Source: JAGVPT01 sp963772165 (GTDB lineage: Bacteria; Bacteroidota; Ignavibacteria; UBA10030; UBA8401). Taken from it: a DNA stretch of 64,000 bases. Shown here piece by piece: positions 1 through 9,596 of the stretch; the stretch's first letter is position 1, and every line of letters starts with the position of its first letter. Below the pieces are notes generated by a model. The model made no database searches. It was not told where the DNA came from and saw only the letters and a list, made by a program, of their open reading frames with translations. The stretch covers positions 62,001 through 126,000 of the forward strand of contig CAVYWA010000023.1 in assembly GCA_963772165.1 (NCBI GenBank), read 5' to 3'. The position numbers were made by a program, and so were the translations under genes.

Positions 1-3000
1 CCTTTTCCGACTCCGGCGGAAAATGCAGGCGTAATGTACGTTTCTGCAATTCAATCTTACGAAAGCCCGCTTTTGCCGCAAGCACACGGAGGTTCGAGAG
101 CTTAAATAAATTCTCCACCTCTTCTACTGAAGAACCGAACCGGTCGACAAGTTCCAAACGGATGTCATCCGCGGCCTTGACGGTGTCCGTTTTATACAGC
201 CGGCGGTAAATATCCAACCGCTCGGCATCATCTTCAACATAAAATTCCGGGATGTATGCATCGACGTCAGCATCGATGATGGTGTCCGTCCGGGGGACGG
301 ATATTTTCTTTTGCTCGGATGAAAACAATTCCGAAAATTCCTGGTTCTTTAACTCGCTTACTGCTTCTTCCAGCGTTTTTGTATACATCTCAAACCCCAT
401 TTCCATGATAAACCCGCTTTGCTCGCCGCCCAGCATGTTCCCCGCTCCGCGAATTTCGAGGTCGCGCATCGCCAAATTGAAACCCGAACCCAGCTCCGTG
501 AATTCCTCGATCGCCTGCAGCCGCCGAAGCGTTGCTTTCGGAAGGATGGAAACCGGCGGAACGAGCAAATACGAATACGCCTGGACGTTCGAACGGCCCA
601 CGCGCCCGCGCAGCTGATACAACTCCGCCAGTCCAAACCGGTCCGCCCGGTTGATGATAATGGTGTTGACGTTCGGAATATCCAACCCGGATTCGATAAT
701 TTTTGTTGCGACAAGGACATCGCATTTCTTTTCGAGAAAATCCAGCATCACCTTTTCAAGCTCGTGCCCCTTCAATTGCCCGTGTGCGATGCGGAACCTC
801 GCCTCCGGGATGTTTTCCTGAAGCGTCGCTGCAAACGAGTCGATGTTTTCCACCCGGTCGTTGACAATGTAGACCTGTCCCCCCCGATGCAATTCCTTCA
901 ACACCGCTTCACGGACAACTTTTTTATCGAACTGGGCAATTTCCGTGTAGATCGGGAGCCTGTTTCGCGGAGGGGTATTGATGATGGAGAGGTCGCGGGC
1001 ACCCATCAGAGAAAAATGCAGTGTTCGCGGAATCGGCGTTGCCGTCAGCGTGAGCGTATCAACATTTGCCCGCAACGCGCGGAGCTTCTCTTTCGCCGCA
1101 ACCCCGAACCGTTGCTCTTCATCGACGATGAGCAGCCCGAGGTCCTTGAAGTGTATATCTTTTGATAGCAAACGGTGTGTGCCGATGACAATGTCGACGG
1201 TGCCGCTCTGGAGTCCTCCGACAATTGCTTTCTGTTCCTTTGCGCTCTTGAAGCGGGAGAGAGACGCAATGCGCACCGGGTACCTGCTGAGCCTGTCGGA
1301 AAACGTTGTGAAGTGCTGCTGCGCCAGAATCGTCGTCGGCACAAGAACGGCGACCTGTTTGTTATTGAGGACGGCCTTGAATGCAGCCCGGACGGCAATT
1401 TCGGTTTTGCCAAAACCAACGTCCCCGCAAATCAACCTGTCCATCGGACTCGCATTTTCCATGTCTCGCTTCACGTCAGCCGTCGCGGCGGCCTGGTCCG
1501 GCGTATCCTCAAACATGAACGAGGCTTCCATCTCCTTCTGCCAGTGCGCGTCGGGGGAAAATGAAACGCCCTCCTCGCTCTTCCGTTTAGCGTACAGAAG
1601 GATCAGGTCGCGTGCAATGTCTTTGATCTTCTTTTTCGCACGGGCTTTTAATTTTTCCCATTCACCGCCGCCGAGCCTATTGAGCTTCGGCGTATGCCCC
1701 TCCGCCGAAGAATATTTTTGAATGCGGTTGATGTAGTTCAGGTTGACAAAAAGAATCCCTTTCTCATCGTATTCGAGTCTTGCAACCTCCTGTTCTGTCC
1801 CCCGGATGGAAATCTTTTCAAGCCCCAGAAATTTCCCGATGCCGTGGTCAACATGAACAACAAAATCTCCGCGCCGAAGCGAGTGCAGTTCTTTCGGCGA
1901 AATTCCTTTAAAGCGGCGGCGCTTCGGGCTACCCCGCCGTTTGATGCGCCCGAAAATTTCGTGTTCCGTAAAAAGAGCGATGCGGGAAGAGGGGTAAAGA
2001 AATCCGGAGTGGATCGTTTCAGGGATATAGTTGATCGGCGGCAAATCGGATGGGAGGGAATCCGATTCGATTTCAGGCTCATCGCTATCGCCCTCCGCCG
2101 GCATTTCATCACGCGCCACGCCCGCTTCTTCAATCAGCTCTTGAATCCGCTGGGATTCTTCAGCGGTATCGGACGCGACATTGATCTCGAAATTCTTCCT
2201 CGCGAGTTTCCTGACTTGTTCACAAAGAATTTTAACGCTTCCATTCGTCGGAGGCTGCGGCTTCGCTTGGAAATCAATGAATGCTCCGGACGAAGATTTG
2301 CCGATAACGGTATGAATGTACAGCGGGAGCTTTTGAAGCCTCTCCTCAATCTCTTTGAATGAAAACTGCAGAGCAACGCCCTCTGATTCCAGTTCTTGAA
2401 TTTCCTTTTCAATAAGCGATGGGTCGTCGATCAGCGATATCGCCTGCGAAGTAAAAAAGTCGACAAGCGAAGTTCTTTCTCCCTTGGCGGGCGGGTTTGC
2501 GCCGCTGCCCGAATCATCCTTTGCTGAGCCCATTCCGGTAATATTCGGCACGATGCTTACGCTCTGGAGTTCACGAATAGATCGCTGCGACAGCACATCG
2601 AATTCACGGATCGACTCGATGGTATCCCCCCAGAATTCCAGCCGTACGGGATTATCGCCGATAAACGGAAAAACATCGACGATGCCGCCGCGAACGGCAA
2701 CGTCGCCGTATGTTTCGACCAGCGGCTTGCGTTCAAAACCGCGCTCGGCAAGTTTTGTAAGGAGGGACTCAAAACCTGTTTCCGTGTTGGCGGAAAGTTC
2801 AATGATCTCACGCAAAAACTTTTCCCGTGCAGGAACGGCAAAGGCCAAAGCCGCTGCATGCGTGATATAAATTCCGGGAAGCTGCGCGGACAGCGCTTTC
2901 AACGATTCCACCTGGCTGATCGTTGCTGTCATATCGAGCGGCTGCGCCGCGTGCGTTGATTCCGCCGCATACAGATGGACGTCCGCTTCCGAAACCAGCT

Positions 3001-3217
3001 GGGAACAATCGTCGTACAACTTCTCCGCCGAATCTTTTTCCGGAACGACAAGGAGGATCTGACCTCGAAATTCTTCAAACACATATGCTGCAATGAAGGC
3101 CCAGAGCGAGCCGGCGATGCCGCGAAGATAAACCGGCACCGACGGCGTCGGTTGCGCAACGCTCAGCCGCTGAAATTCCTCTGAAGAAAATATTTTCTTT
3201 TTTAGATCGGTAAGCAT
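1..3217 (-). CDS. mfd: Transcription-repair coupling factor Mfd (3' end outside window)
   Basis: SF2 translocase that removes stalled RNA polymerase from damaged DNA and recruits UvrA. I translated 1072 codons from ATG at 3215-3217 (MLTDLKKKIF); the frame is open to base 1, so only the last part of the C-terminal domain is missing. Visible in order: a UvrB-like N-terminal module; a CarD-type RNA-polymerase interaction domain with FVVHVDHGIGKF near residue 455; Walker A GDVGFGKTE near 597; the DEEQ box (VDEEQRFGV) near 696; and LTATPIPRTL just after it. Length and domain order match the family. It is oriented like the next genes (3473-9009), but 255 bases of repeat separate them, so it probably has its own promoter. 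Identification is firm. Confidence 0.96.
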   Translation of the reverse strand, partial: MLTDLKKKIFSSEEFQRLSVAQPTPSVPVYLRGIAGSLWAFIAAYVFEEFRGQILLVVPEKDSAEKLYDDCSQLVSEADVHLYAAESTHAAQPLDMTATISQVESLKALSAQLPGIYITHAAALAFAVPAREKFLREIIELSANTETGFESLLTKLAERGFERKPLVETYGDVAVRGGIVDVFPFIGDNPVRLEFWGDTIESIREFDVLSQRSIRELQSVSIVPNITGMGSAKDDSGSGANPPAKGERTSLVDFFTSQAISLIDDPSLIEKEIQELESEGVALQFSFKEIEERLQKLPLYIHTVIGKSSSGAFIDFQAKPQPPTNGSVKILCEQVRKLARKNFEINVASDTAEESQRIQELIEEAGVARDEMPAEGDSDEPEIESDSLPSDLPPINYIPETIHSGFLYPSSRIALFTEHEIFGRIKRRGSPKRRRFKGISPKELHSLRRGDFVVHVDHGIGKFLGLEKISIRGTEQEVARLEYDEKGILFVNLNYINRIQKYSSAEGHTPKLNRLGGGEWEKLKARAKKKIKDIARDLILLYAKRKSEEGVSFSPDAHWQKEMEASFMFEDTPDQAAATADVKRDMENASPMDRLICGDVGFGKTEIAVRAAFKAVLNNKQVAVLVPTTILAQQHFTTFSDRLSRYPVRIASLSRFKSAKEQKAIVGGLQSGTVDIVIGTHRLLSKDIHFKDLGLLIVDEEQRFGVAAKEKLRALRANVDTLTLTATPIPRTLHFSLMGARDLSIINTPPRNRLPIYTEIAQFDKKVVREAVLKELHRGGQVYIVNDRVENIDSFAATLQENIPEARFRIAHGQLKGHELEKVMLDFLEKKCDVLVATKIIESGLDIPNVNTIIINRADRFGLAELYQLRGRVGRSNVQAYSYLLVPPVSILPKATLRRLQAIEEFTELGSGFNLAMRDLEIRGAGNMLGGEQSGFIMEMGFEMYTKTLEEAVSELKNQEFSELFSSEQKKISVPRTDTIIDADVDAYIPEFYVEDDAERLDIYRRLYKTDTVKAADDIRLELVDRFGSSVEEVENLFKLSNLRVLAAKAGFRKIELQKRTLRLHFPPESEK

Positions 3218-3322
3218 GAATTGTCAGTTATAAACGCAAAAAACCCTCCCGATGAATCTGAAATAAATTCACCAGCACGGTGACTCAAGGTACGAAAAAT
3301 TCGGGAGAGTTCAAAAACAGGG

Positions 3323-3456
3323 GTCGTGTTACAGTTTGAAGGCCATTGCGATCCCGCTCGAAAAGCGGGAGAAGCAATCTCCTAAATAAATGGGGATTGC
3401 TTCGTCCCGATGAAGAGCATCGGGACTCGCAATGACCTTTGATTCAAAATGACCCA
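3323..3456. repeat. Dispersed palindromic repeat, family 1, copy 1
   Basis: Most of the gap between mfd and the next gene is three consecutive hairpins: TCCCGCT/AGCGGGA at 3352-3370, GAAGCAATCTCC against GGGGATTGCTTC at 3371-3403 (one G-T pair), and GTCCCGAT/ATCGGGAC at 3404-3426. Flanking bases gtcgtgttacagtttga and cctttgattcaaaatgaccc recur at the other copies (9391-9488 reversed, 48905-48952, and a fragment near 13429). The core, gcaatc facing gattgc, resembles intergenic palindromes scattered through many bacterial genomes. It is non-coding and could also end transcription of the flanking genes. Confidence 0.75.
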
Positions 3457-3472
3457 CTATCAAAACAGGCGG

Positions 3473-4744
3473 TTAGGTTTTCTGCTGTTTCTTTTTCGCG
3501 GCGGGGAAAAGCACGTTGTTGAGGATAAGCCTGTACCCGGGAGAGTTTTTGTGAAGACTCAGGTCCGTGGGGGGAGCGCCGACGGCGTGCTGGTAGTCTT
3601 CAGGGTCGTGCCCGCCATAAAACGTGAACGTCCCTCGTCCGTAGTTGCCGTGAAGATATTTCACTTCTTCCGTCCCTTCACGCTCGGCTAAGATTGTTAC
3701 ACTCGATTTGATCAAACTCTTTTTAAACGCGGTCGTTTGCCCCATGAATCCTTTAATCACGTTTACATGGTTCTGCGTCAGCATCGTCGGAACAGGGTCG
3801 TACTTTGCCGAAAATTCAAAGAGCGTGAAATAGTCGGTGTTCGGGTCGCGCAGCGGAACCGGATCGCTCGGCGGAATATCGATGTCGGAATACTCGTACC
3901 TGAGCGGGTTCATTTCCAGGGTAAAGTTTTGGAACGCAAACGTTTTTGAAAAATCGAGCTTCTTTTGCGCATCGCGGTCGGGGGGATCGCCGTCGAACAT
4001 CACGTCGCAGATATCGGTATTCTCCGCAGCCAACGCAATATCGTACGTGTCGGTCGCAGCACACATCGCAAACATAAAGCCCCCGCCGGCAACAAAATCC
4101 TTGATCGCACGTGCCACGGCTTTTTTCTCGTCGGAAACTTTCCTGAAGCCAAGCTCCTTCGCCTTCCGCTCATAGAGAATTTGCTGTTCAATATACCATT
4201 GGGCATTCCGGTGTGTGGCGTAAAATTTCCCGTACTGGCCGGTGAAATCTTCATGGTGCAAATGAAGCCAGTCGTATTCCGAAAGTTTTCCTTGGAGCAC
4301 TTCGTCATCCCAAACTTTTTTGTACGGGATCTCGGCATATTCAAGAGCCAGCGTCACCGCATCATCCCATGGTTTGAAATCCGGAGGGACGTACACGGCG
4401 ATCCTTGGCACTTTCTCCAACCGCACCGCATCCATGTTGGTGTTTTCGTCCCCTATCTCGGCATCAATGCGCGCTGCATCCGAGCCGCTGAGCGTCTCGA
4501 ACGCGACACCGCGAATACGGCACTCGGTTTCCTCGCTCGAAACATAGTCGAACATAAACGAACCGCCCCGGTAATTCAGCAGCCAATCAACTTGAATCCC
4601 ATGCTGCAAAGCCCAAAAGGCAATCCCGTATGCCTTTAAGTGGTCCGTCTGTTTCAGGTCCATCGGGATCAAAAGTTTTTGCTGTGCACTCGCAAACGAT
4701 ACGGTGAACAGCAGCAAGAAGAATGTCAACCGAAAAAATTTCAT
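3473..4744 (-). CDS. Secreted protein of unknown function (annotated elsewhere as asparagine synthetase B)
   Basis: 423 residues from ATG at 4742-4744. I chose this start because it opens a clear signal peptide (MKFFRLTFFLLLFTVSFASA, then QQK); a longer reading frame reaches into dnaX. The mature part begins LLIPMDLKQTDHLKAYGIAF and contains a stretch (VPRIAVYVPP to the GGGFMFAMCAATDTYD region) suggestive of a class-I-amidotransferase/ThuA-like Rossmann fold, with a Cys in FAMCAATD. From memory, relatives in Bacteroidota carry the label asparagine synthetase B. I see neither an N-terminal catalytic Cys nor an ATP-pyrophosphatase motif, so I do not accept that name. It lies 34 bases after dnaX. 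Function unknown; probably periplasmic. Confidence 0.8.
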   Translation of the reverse strand: MKFFRLTFFLLLFTVSFASAQQKLLIPMDLKQTDHLKAYGIAFWALQHGIQVDWLLNYRGGSFMFDYVSSEETECRIRGVAFETLSGSDAARIDAEIGDENTNMDAVRLEKVPRIAVYVPPDFKPWDDAVTLALEYAEIPYKKVWDDEVLQGKLSEYDWLHLHHEDFTGQYGKFYATHRNAQWYIEQQILYERKAKELGFRKVSDEKKAVARAIKDFVAGGGFMFAMCAATDTYDIALAAENTDICDVMFDGDPPDRDAQKKLDFSKTFAFQNFTLEMNPLRYEYSDIDIPPSDPVPLRDPNTDYFTLFEFSAKYDPVPTMLTQNHVNVIKGFMGQTTAFKKSLIKSSVTILAEREGTEEVKYLHGNYGRGTFTFYGGHDPEDYQHAVGAPPTDLSLHKNSPGYRLILNNVLFPAAKKKQQKT

Positions 4745-4778
4745 CGTAATGGGAAGGGCTCCGGCAAGAGATTCATTA

Positions 4779-6545
4779 TCAAACCCGTTCAGCGTCGAAA
4801 TCCCTGTACAGCGTTTCAATGAGGGGATGTTCCTTTGTGGAAACTTTGTTTGTTGGCGGAGAGTTCGAAGGTGCACTGTTGTTTTCGCGGGGGACCGCTT
4901 TGATTGACGGCTGTGCTGCCGCCGGTTGAAGTACCGGCTCGATGCGAAGTTTCGTGCCCAAGAGAGCGTTGACGGTATCGGTAAGAAACATTTGATTTCT
5001 CTTTAGCGAAGAAAAATGAAAGTCGTCAACGCAGGCAATTTGCAGTGTTTCATGCGCGATGCTGATCGGCGTGCTCTCGCCTAAAATCGTTCCTACTGAA
5101 ATCTTTTTTCGCCGAGCGTCATCGACAATTTTTCCCCATTCTTGCTTGACCTGCTCAAGCACAGCGCGGCCCGACGAAAGCCCTTCTTCGCCGATCACCG
5201 GTACCGTTGGAACGTGCACGGGCGGATCTGCCTGGGGACTCACAAGAGAAAGCGCCGGGGTGTCCGAGATTTTCTTGATCGGCATCGAAACATAGTCCGG
5301 CGAAGGCTCTTCGGAAATCCGTACCGGCGGCGCCGGACGCTGGACCGGAGACGGGATGCTGACGTTCAGGCTGAACGGTGCCGAAGTGGAGTGGTCTCCG
5401 GAATTAAGTTTTTTTTTCAGCTCGTCCAGCTGCTGAAGAAGGGTGTCGATCTTCACCGATTGTTCCATCTTCGTCATCTGGATAATGCCGACCTCGAGTT
5501 TGAACCTCGGCTGCGAGCTGTACCGGATCGCTGCTTCCAGGTCGGTCGTCAGTTTGATCAATCGGAGGATGTCCTGTTCATCGAACAACGAGGCGGCGTT
5601 TGCGTACCGCGCTCGGTATACTTCCGGGGCTTCGATCAGGCGGGTCGCCTGCGTGGTCCGGGCGATGAGAAGATTACGAAAATGTTCTGCAAGGCCGGCA
5701 AGAAATTCCTTGATATCGAATCCGTTGCGCACAATTTCTTCCACGAGTGAAAGTCCGGTTTGTGCATCGTGTGCTTTGATGCAATCGCTGACCCTGAAGA
5801 AAAATTCCTGGTCGACGACATTCAACAAGCTGATGATTTGCTGCGCCGTGATCGTTGTGCCGCAATACGACACAACCTGGTCGAAAATACTCTGTGCATC
5901 GCGCATCGACCCGTCCCCTTTTTTCGCGACGATCATCAGCGAATCGTCGTCGATCGCGATTTTCTCTTCCCCCGCTATGAACCGCAGCCGTGAGATAATG
6001 TCTTCAATGGCGATGCGGCGGAAGTCATAGCGCTGGCACCGTGAGAGGATCGTCGATGGGACTTTGTGTACTTCGGTCGTAGCAAAAATAAAGAGCACGT
6101 GCGGCGGCGGCTCTTCGAGCGTCTTCAGAAGCGCGTTGAAGGCTTCTTTTGTCAGCATGTGGACTTCGTCGATAATATAGACCTTGTACTTGCCGCGCGC
6201 CGGGGCATAACGAACCGATTCGCGTAAGTTGCGGATTTCATCGACCCCGCGATTGGACGCGCCGTCGATTTCCACGACGTCCATGCTGCGCCCGTTCGTG
6301 ATTTCAACACACACTTCACATTCATTGCACGGGTTTGAGTCTTTCGGATGAAGGCAGTTAATCGCTTTCGCAAGGATCCGGGCCGTCGTTGTCTTGCCGC
6401 AGCCGCGCCCACCGCAGAAGATAAATGCATGCGCAAGCCGATTCGTTGCTAACGCATTCTTCAGCGTGTTGGTAACGTGCGATTGTCCGATGACATCTTC
6501 GAACACCATCGGCCGCCATTTGCGTGCTGTAACCTGGTACGACAT
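4779..6545 (-). CDS. dnaX: DNA polymerase III subunit gamma/tau
   Basis: Clamp-loader AAA+ ATPase of the replicative polymerase. 588 residues from ATG at 6543-6545 (MSYQVTARKWRP, the family's usual N-terminus); an in-frame TTG at 6554 adds three residues. Walker A GGRGCGKTTTA lies near residue 45, followed by a zinc knuckle of four Cys (CLHPKDSNPCNECEVC), DEVHMLTKEAFNALLKTLEE, and the SRCQRYDF sensor. A proline/serine-rich stretch near 390-450 precedes the tau-like C-terminus, so a full-length tau-type product is expected; I saw no obvious slippery site for a gamma form. A 7-base-period repeat element reaches to the base before the start codon. Confidence 0.96.
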   Translation of the reverse strand: MSYQVTARKWRPMVFEDVIGQSHVTNTLKNALATNRLAHAFIFCGGRGCGKTTTARILAKAINCLHPKDSNPCNECEVCVEITNGRSMDVVEIDGASNRGVDEIRNLRESVRYAPARGKYKVYIIDEVHMLTKEAFNALLKTLEEPPPHVLFIFATTEVHKVPSTILSRCQRYDFRRIAIEDIISRLRFIAGEEKIAIDDDSLMIVAKKGDGSMRDAQSIFDQVVSYCGTTITAQQIISLLNVVDQEFFFRVSDCIKAHDAQTGLSLVEEIVRNGFDIKEFLAGLAEHFRNLLIARTTQATRLIEAPEVYRARYANAASLFDEQDILRLIKLTTDLEAAIRYSSQPRFKLEVGIIQMTKMEQSVKIDTLLQQLDELKKKLNSGDHSTSAPFSLNVSIPSPVQRPAPPVRISEEPSPDYVSMPIKKISDTPALSLVSPQADPPVHVPTVPVIGEEGLSSGRAVLEQVKQEWGKIVDDARRKKISVGTILGESTPISIAHETLQIACVDDFHFSSLKRNQMFLTDTVNALLGTKLRIEPVLQPAAAQPSIKAVPRENNSAPSNSPPTNKVSTKEHPLIETLYRDFDAERV

Positions 6546-6546
6546 G

Positions 6547-6628
6547 GAGAGCAATTATAAGAATTAAGAGATAAGAATTAAGAGATAAGAACAAAAATTT
6601 GTTCTTACTCCATACTGATTACTGCTTT
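6547..6628. repeat. 7-bp-period inverted element A (lon/dnaX junction)
   Basis: On the plus strand the units are gagagca, attataa, gaattaa, gagataa, gaattaa, gagataa, gaacaaa (6547-6595), then aa, then after tttgttc the units ctccata, ctgatta, ctgcttt to 6628. The centre is a perfect palindrome, TAAGAACAAA-aa-TTTGTTCTTA (6586-6607). The lon stop codon (6619-6621) lies inside a unit, and the other end abuts the dnaX ATG through TTGCTCTCC. It could act as a lon terminator or dnaX leader hairpin, since lon and dnaX are transcribed in the same direction through it. Confidence 0.8.
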
Positions 6629-9009
6629 CCAGCAAAAACGTGCTTCACCGCATCCTCGATCTTCTCGATCGGTACAATTTTTAACCCGTCTTTCACTGCG
6701 TCCTGAATTTCCGTCAAATCCTTTTCATTCTCTTTCGGAATGAGGACGGTCTTGATGCCGCTCCGTTTAGCGGCGAGTAGCTTCTCGTTCAATCCGCCGA
6801 TCGCAAGCACGTTGCCCCGAAGGGTGATTTCGCCAGTCATTGCAACGTCGCTGCGCGCGGGCTTTCCGCTGATCGCAGACACCATTGCCATTGCCATCGT
6901 GATGCCGGCCGAAGGACCGTCTTTCGGAATCGCTCCTTCGGGGAGATGGATATGAATTTCTTTTTTGGTGAAGAAATCAGGTTTTAGCCTTAAGGTTTTA
7001 GCGTTTGAGCGGATATAGCTCAACGCGGCATGAGCTGATTCTTTCATGACATCCCCCAACTGACCCGTCAGCGTCAGGCGTTCCGGCCCCCGCATCACTG
7101 TGACATCAACTTCAAGAATTTCGCCGCCAACGCTCGTCCAGGCGAGGCCGGTAACCGAACCGATCCGGGGCTTGCGTTCCGCAGCCCGAGAACGGAATTT
7201 CGCGACGCCGAGATATTTCTCGATTTTTTCACCGTCGATACGTATGGCCGCATGTTTCTTTTTCGGTGTGCCGTGTTTGTGCCCGTTCTTCTGTTTACTG
7301 AGAACAATTTCCTTTGCCGCTTTTCTGCAGACAGAGGCAATCTCGCGCTCCAGGTTTCGAACGCCGGCTTCACGCGTGTACTCCCGAACAATTTTATTGA
7401 TGGCCTCGTCGCTGATCGTGACATCGTTTTCTTTCAGGCCGTGTTCCAACATCTGCTTTGGAATAATGTGCCGTTTCGCAATCTCCCGCTTTTCAAAATC
7501 AAGGTAGCTTGAAAGCTCGATGATCTCCATCCTATCCTGAAGAGGAAGGGGAATTGTATAGCGCACGTTCGCCGTCGTGATGAACATGACGTGTGAGAGG
7601 TCGTAATCAACGTCAAGATAATTATCGCTGAAGGTGCTGTTCTGCTCGGGGTCGAGCACTTCGAGGAGAGCCGAAGCCGGATCGCCGTGAAAGTCCATGC
7701 TCATCTTGTCAACTTCGTCCATCAACAAAACGGGATTGATAACGCCGGCACGCTTCATCGACTGGATAATTTTTCCCGGCATCGAACCGATGTAGGTCCT
7801 CCGGTGGCCCCTGATTTCCGCCTCGTCCCGGATACCGCCGAGCGAAATGCGGACGAATTTTCTTCCAAGGGCACGTGCAATCGATTTTGCGAGGGATGTT
7901 TTTCCGACGCCCGGCGGCCCGACGAGGCATAAAATCTGCCCTTTCATCTCTTTGACGAGATTCAGCACCGCGATATGTTCAAGGATCCGCTCTTTCGGTT
8001 TTTCCAATCCGAAATGGTCTTCGTCGAGAATTCCTTTCACATGGTCGACTTTCAGGTTGTCTTTTGTACGCTTTTGCCACGGAACGCCGGTCAACCAGTC
8101 GAGATAATTGCGCGTCACGGTAAATTCCGGGGACATCGCGGGCGTCTTCTTCAGCTTGTTGAATTCTTCGATTGCTTTCGCGTGGACATCCTTCGGCATT
8201 TTTGCTTTTTCGATCTCTTGCTTCAGCTTTGCCAGCTCGGGCGACGCTTCATCCTCGCCTAATTCGTCCTGCAAAATTTTTATTTGTTCCTGGATGAAAA
8301 ACTTTCGCTGCGATTTCTGGATATTGTCGTGCACCTTGGAATCGATCTCCCGCTCGATCTTCAGCATGCTGATTTCGCTGTTCAGGATGCGAATTACCTC
8401 CATGAACTGTTCGCGCATATTGTGGATGCGTAAAATCTTCTGCTTCACTTCAACGCTCTGCACGATATTCGCCGCGATATAATAGAGCCGCCGCTGTCCA
8501 TCCTTAATGTTTTCATACGCAGAGAGCACCTCCGGAGGAATGGCCCGGTTCGCGCGAACATACTCGGAAAACAGCGTCGAGGCATGCCTGATGATCGCGT
8601 CCATTTCGGTATTCTCTTCGGGGATGCCCGCGTGGATCTCTATTTCTGCCTGCAAATATTTTTCGTTTGTCACATATTTCTTGATCGACGCCTGAACGAT
8701 GCCGTCCACAAGAATTTTCAGCAGTCCATTGGGGAGCTTGAGGATCTGGATGATTTTCGCGACAACGCCTTCTTTATAGATATCGTCGGCGCCCGGCTCG
8801 TCGATCGACGGGTCTTGCTGCGCCGCAAGAAAAATGTACTTCTCATTCTCCAGCGCATAATTTGCTGCACGGAGCGACGATTCGCGGCCAACCAGCACAG
8901 GGAAAATCATGTACGGGAACACCACGACATCGCGCAACGGAAGAACGGGAAGCGTCGTGGGGATTGTGTCGACCTTGGATTCTTTTTCTTTTACTTTTTC
9001 AATTGCCAT
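6619..9009 (-). CDS. lon: ATP-dependent protease Lon
   Basis: Cytosolic AAA+ serine protease for damaged and regulatory proteins. 796 residues, normal for LonA. Order seen: N-terminal substrate-binding LON domain (PVLPLRDVVVFPYMIFPVLV), coiled-coil region, Walker A GPPGVGKTSLAKS near residue 363, Walker B LLMDEVDKM, then the protease domain with catalytic Ser in PKDGPSAG near 699 and catalytic Lys in NEKLLAAKRSGIKT near 741. The ATG at 9007-9009 has only a weak ribosome site. The last codons and the TAA stop lie within repeat element A. A candidate promoter lies about 100 bases upstream. Confidence 0.97.
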   Translation of the reverse strand: MAIEKVKEKESKVDTIPTTLPVLPLRDVVVFPYMIFPVLVGRESSLRAANYALENEKYIFLAAQQDPSIDEPGADDIYKEGVVAKIIQILKLPNGLLKILVDGIVQASIKKYVTNEKYLQAEIEIHAGIPEENTEMDAIIRHASTLFSEYVRANRAIPPEVLSAYENIKDGQRRLYYIAANIVQSVEVKQKILRIHNMREQFMEVIRILNSEISMLKIEREIDSKVHDNIQKSQRKFFIQEQIKILQDELGEDEASPELAKLKQEIEKAKMPKDVHAKAIEEFNKLKKTPAMSPEFTVTRNYLDWLTGVPWQKRTKDNLKVDHVKGILDEDHFGLEKPKERILEHIAVLNLVKEMKGQILCLVGPPGVGKTSLAKSIARALGRKFVRISLGGIRDEAEIRGHRRTYIGSMPGKIIQSMKRAGVINPVLLMDEVDKMSMDFHGDPASALLEVLDPEQNSTFSDNYLDVDYDLSHVMFITTANVRYTIPLPLQDRMEIIELSSYLDFEKREIAKRHIIPKQMLEHGLKENDVTISDEAINKIVREYTREAGVRNLEREIASVCRKAAKEIVLSKQKNGHKHGTPKKKHAAIRIDGEKIEKYLGVAKFRSRAAERKPRIGSVTGLAWTSVGGEILEVDVTVMRGPERLTLTGQLGDVMKESAHAALSYIRSNAKTLRLKPDFFTKKEIHIHLPEGAIPKDGPSAGITMAMAMVSAISGKPARSDVAMTGEITLRGNVLAIGGLNEKLLAAKRSGIKTVLIPKENEKDLTEIQDAVKDGLKIVPIEKIEDAVKHVFAGKQ

Positions 9010-9108
9010 CTCAACAACGCTCTAGTTCGGGAAGAATGAATATAGACAGAAAAAGCGGGAAAACAATCCGCTTGGTTTTGGTGTAATATATTTCAGTTGT
9101 GTGTTGAA

Positions 9109-9137
9109 AAGGTACTGATAATTTGAGGGGATGTCAA
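9109..9137 (-). promoter_or_regulatory. Candidate promoter of lon
   Basis: On the minus strand TTGACA (9132-9137) is followed by a 17-base spacer and TACCTTTT, which fits the Bacteroidota minus-7 motif TAnnTTTG except for its last base. Transcription would start about 90 bases before the lon ATG. No heat-shock-type element was recognised. Assigned by motif only. Confidence 0.4.
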
Positions 9138-9224
9138 GGTAGTCTGAATCTTGGTGCTGGTTCAGTTTATCATTCTCGCGAAAACGGGTCGAAGACTCGT
9201 CAACGACCCTTCGGGTCGATAGAC

Positions 9225-9345
9225 CCGTAGGGACTCGGCGAGAATCCAAATAATTCTTTTTTGCTTAATATTGGATGCCCCGCCTCGGCGCGGCATGACA
9301 GGGCCTATTGCTAAATAGTTATTTTCAAATTCAGGCACTACCAAC
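9225..9345. repeat. Dispersed repeat, family 2, copy 1
   Basis: Within the 587-base gap upstream of lon, bases 9238-9262 read gcgagaatccaaataattc plus a T run, then a GC-rich palindromic segment ending in ggcatgaca, and finally ttattttcaaattcaggcac (ends near 9342). The same order (identical 24-base left end, GC-rich middle ending gggcatgag, ttttttttcaaattgagcc right end) recurs at 48782-48890 in the same orientation. The bases before it, 9166-9235, contain further short inverted motifs (gacccttcgggtc; cgggtc/gacccg). No protein is encoded. Confidence 0.7.
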
Positions 9346-9390
9346 GTGCAGGAGGGTTGCAGTTTTATTTACACTCTCAAGAAGAAGTCG

Positions 9391-9488
9391 TTACGAGTCC
9401 CGATGTTTTCTATCGGGACGAAGCACTCCGATCAATAGCCGGGATTGCTTGGCTTCGTCCGCAATGGCCATCAAACGGTAACACGACT
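9391..9488. repeat. Dispersed palindromic repeat, family 1, copy 2 (reversed)
   Basis: Contains the identical hairpin GTCCCGAT-gttttct-ATCGGGAC (9397-9419). It then runs through a diverged gattgctt core to ggccatcaaacggtaacacgac. Read on the minus strand, that end is gtcgtgttaccgtttgatggccattgcg, matching the left end of the copy at 3323. The gap 9010-9596 holds this copy, a family 2 copy and the candidate lon promoter, and no gene. Confidence 0.7.
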
Positions 9489-9596
9489 CATGGTACCCTC
9501 TGATTTCATAAATACAAATTTTGTACTGAAATTTTCCTCTGCGGCGAGAGCTTGTGCGGTGGGGAGAGGAGAATAAATGTTCGAAGGGCGGAAATG

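Noticed and set aside
419..2870. Long plus-strand reading frames across mfd (for example 419-1165, 978-1721, 1694-2362)
   Set aside because: They are antisense shadows of the continuous Mfd frame and carry no recognisable domains.
3473..4744. Naming the product asparagine synthetase B
   Set aside because: No N-terminal catalytic Cys and no ATP-pyrophosphatase motif; it has a signal peptide. The label appears to be a propagated misannotation.
5142..5750. 202-codon plus-strand frame inside dnaX
   Set aside because: Shadow of the dnaX frame, Arg-rich with no domain.
8584..9039. Plus-strand frame overlapping the 5' end of lon
   Set aside because: Antisense shadow of lon; no ribosome site and no similarity.
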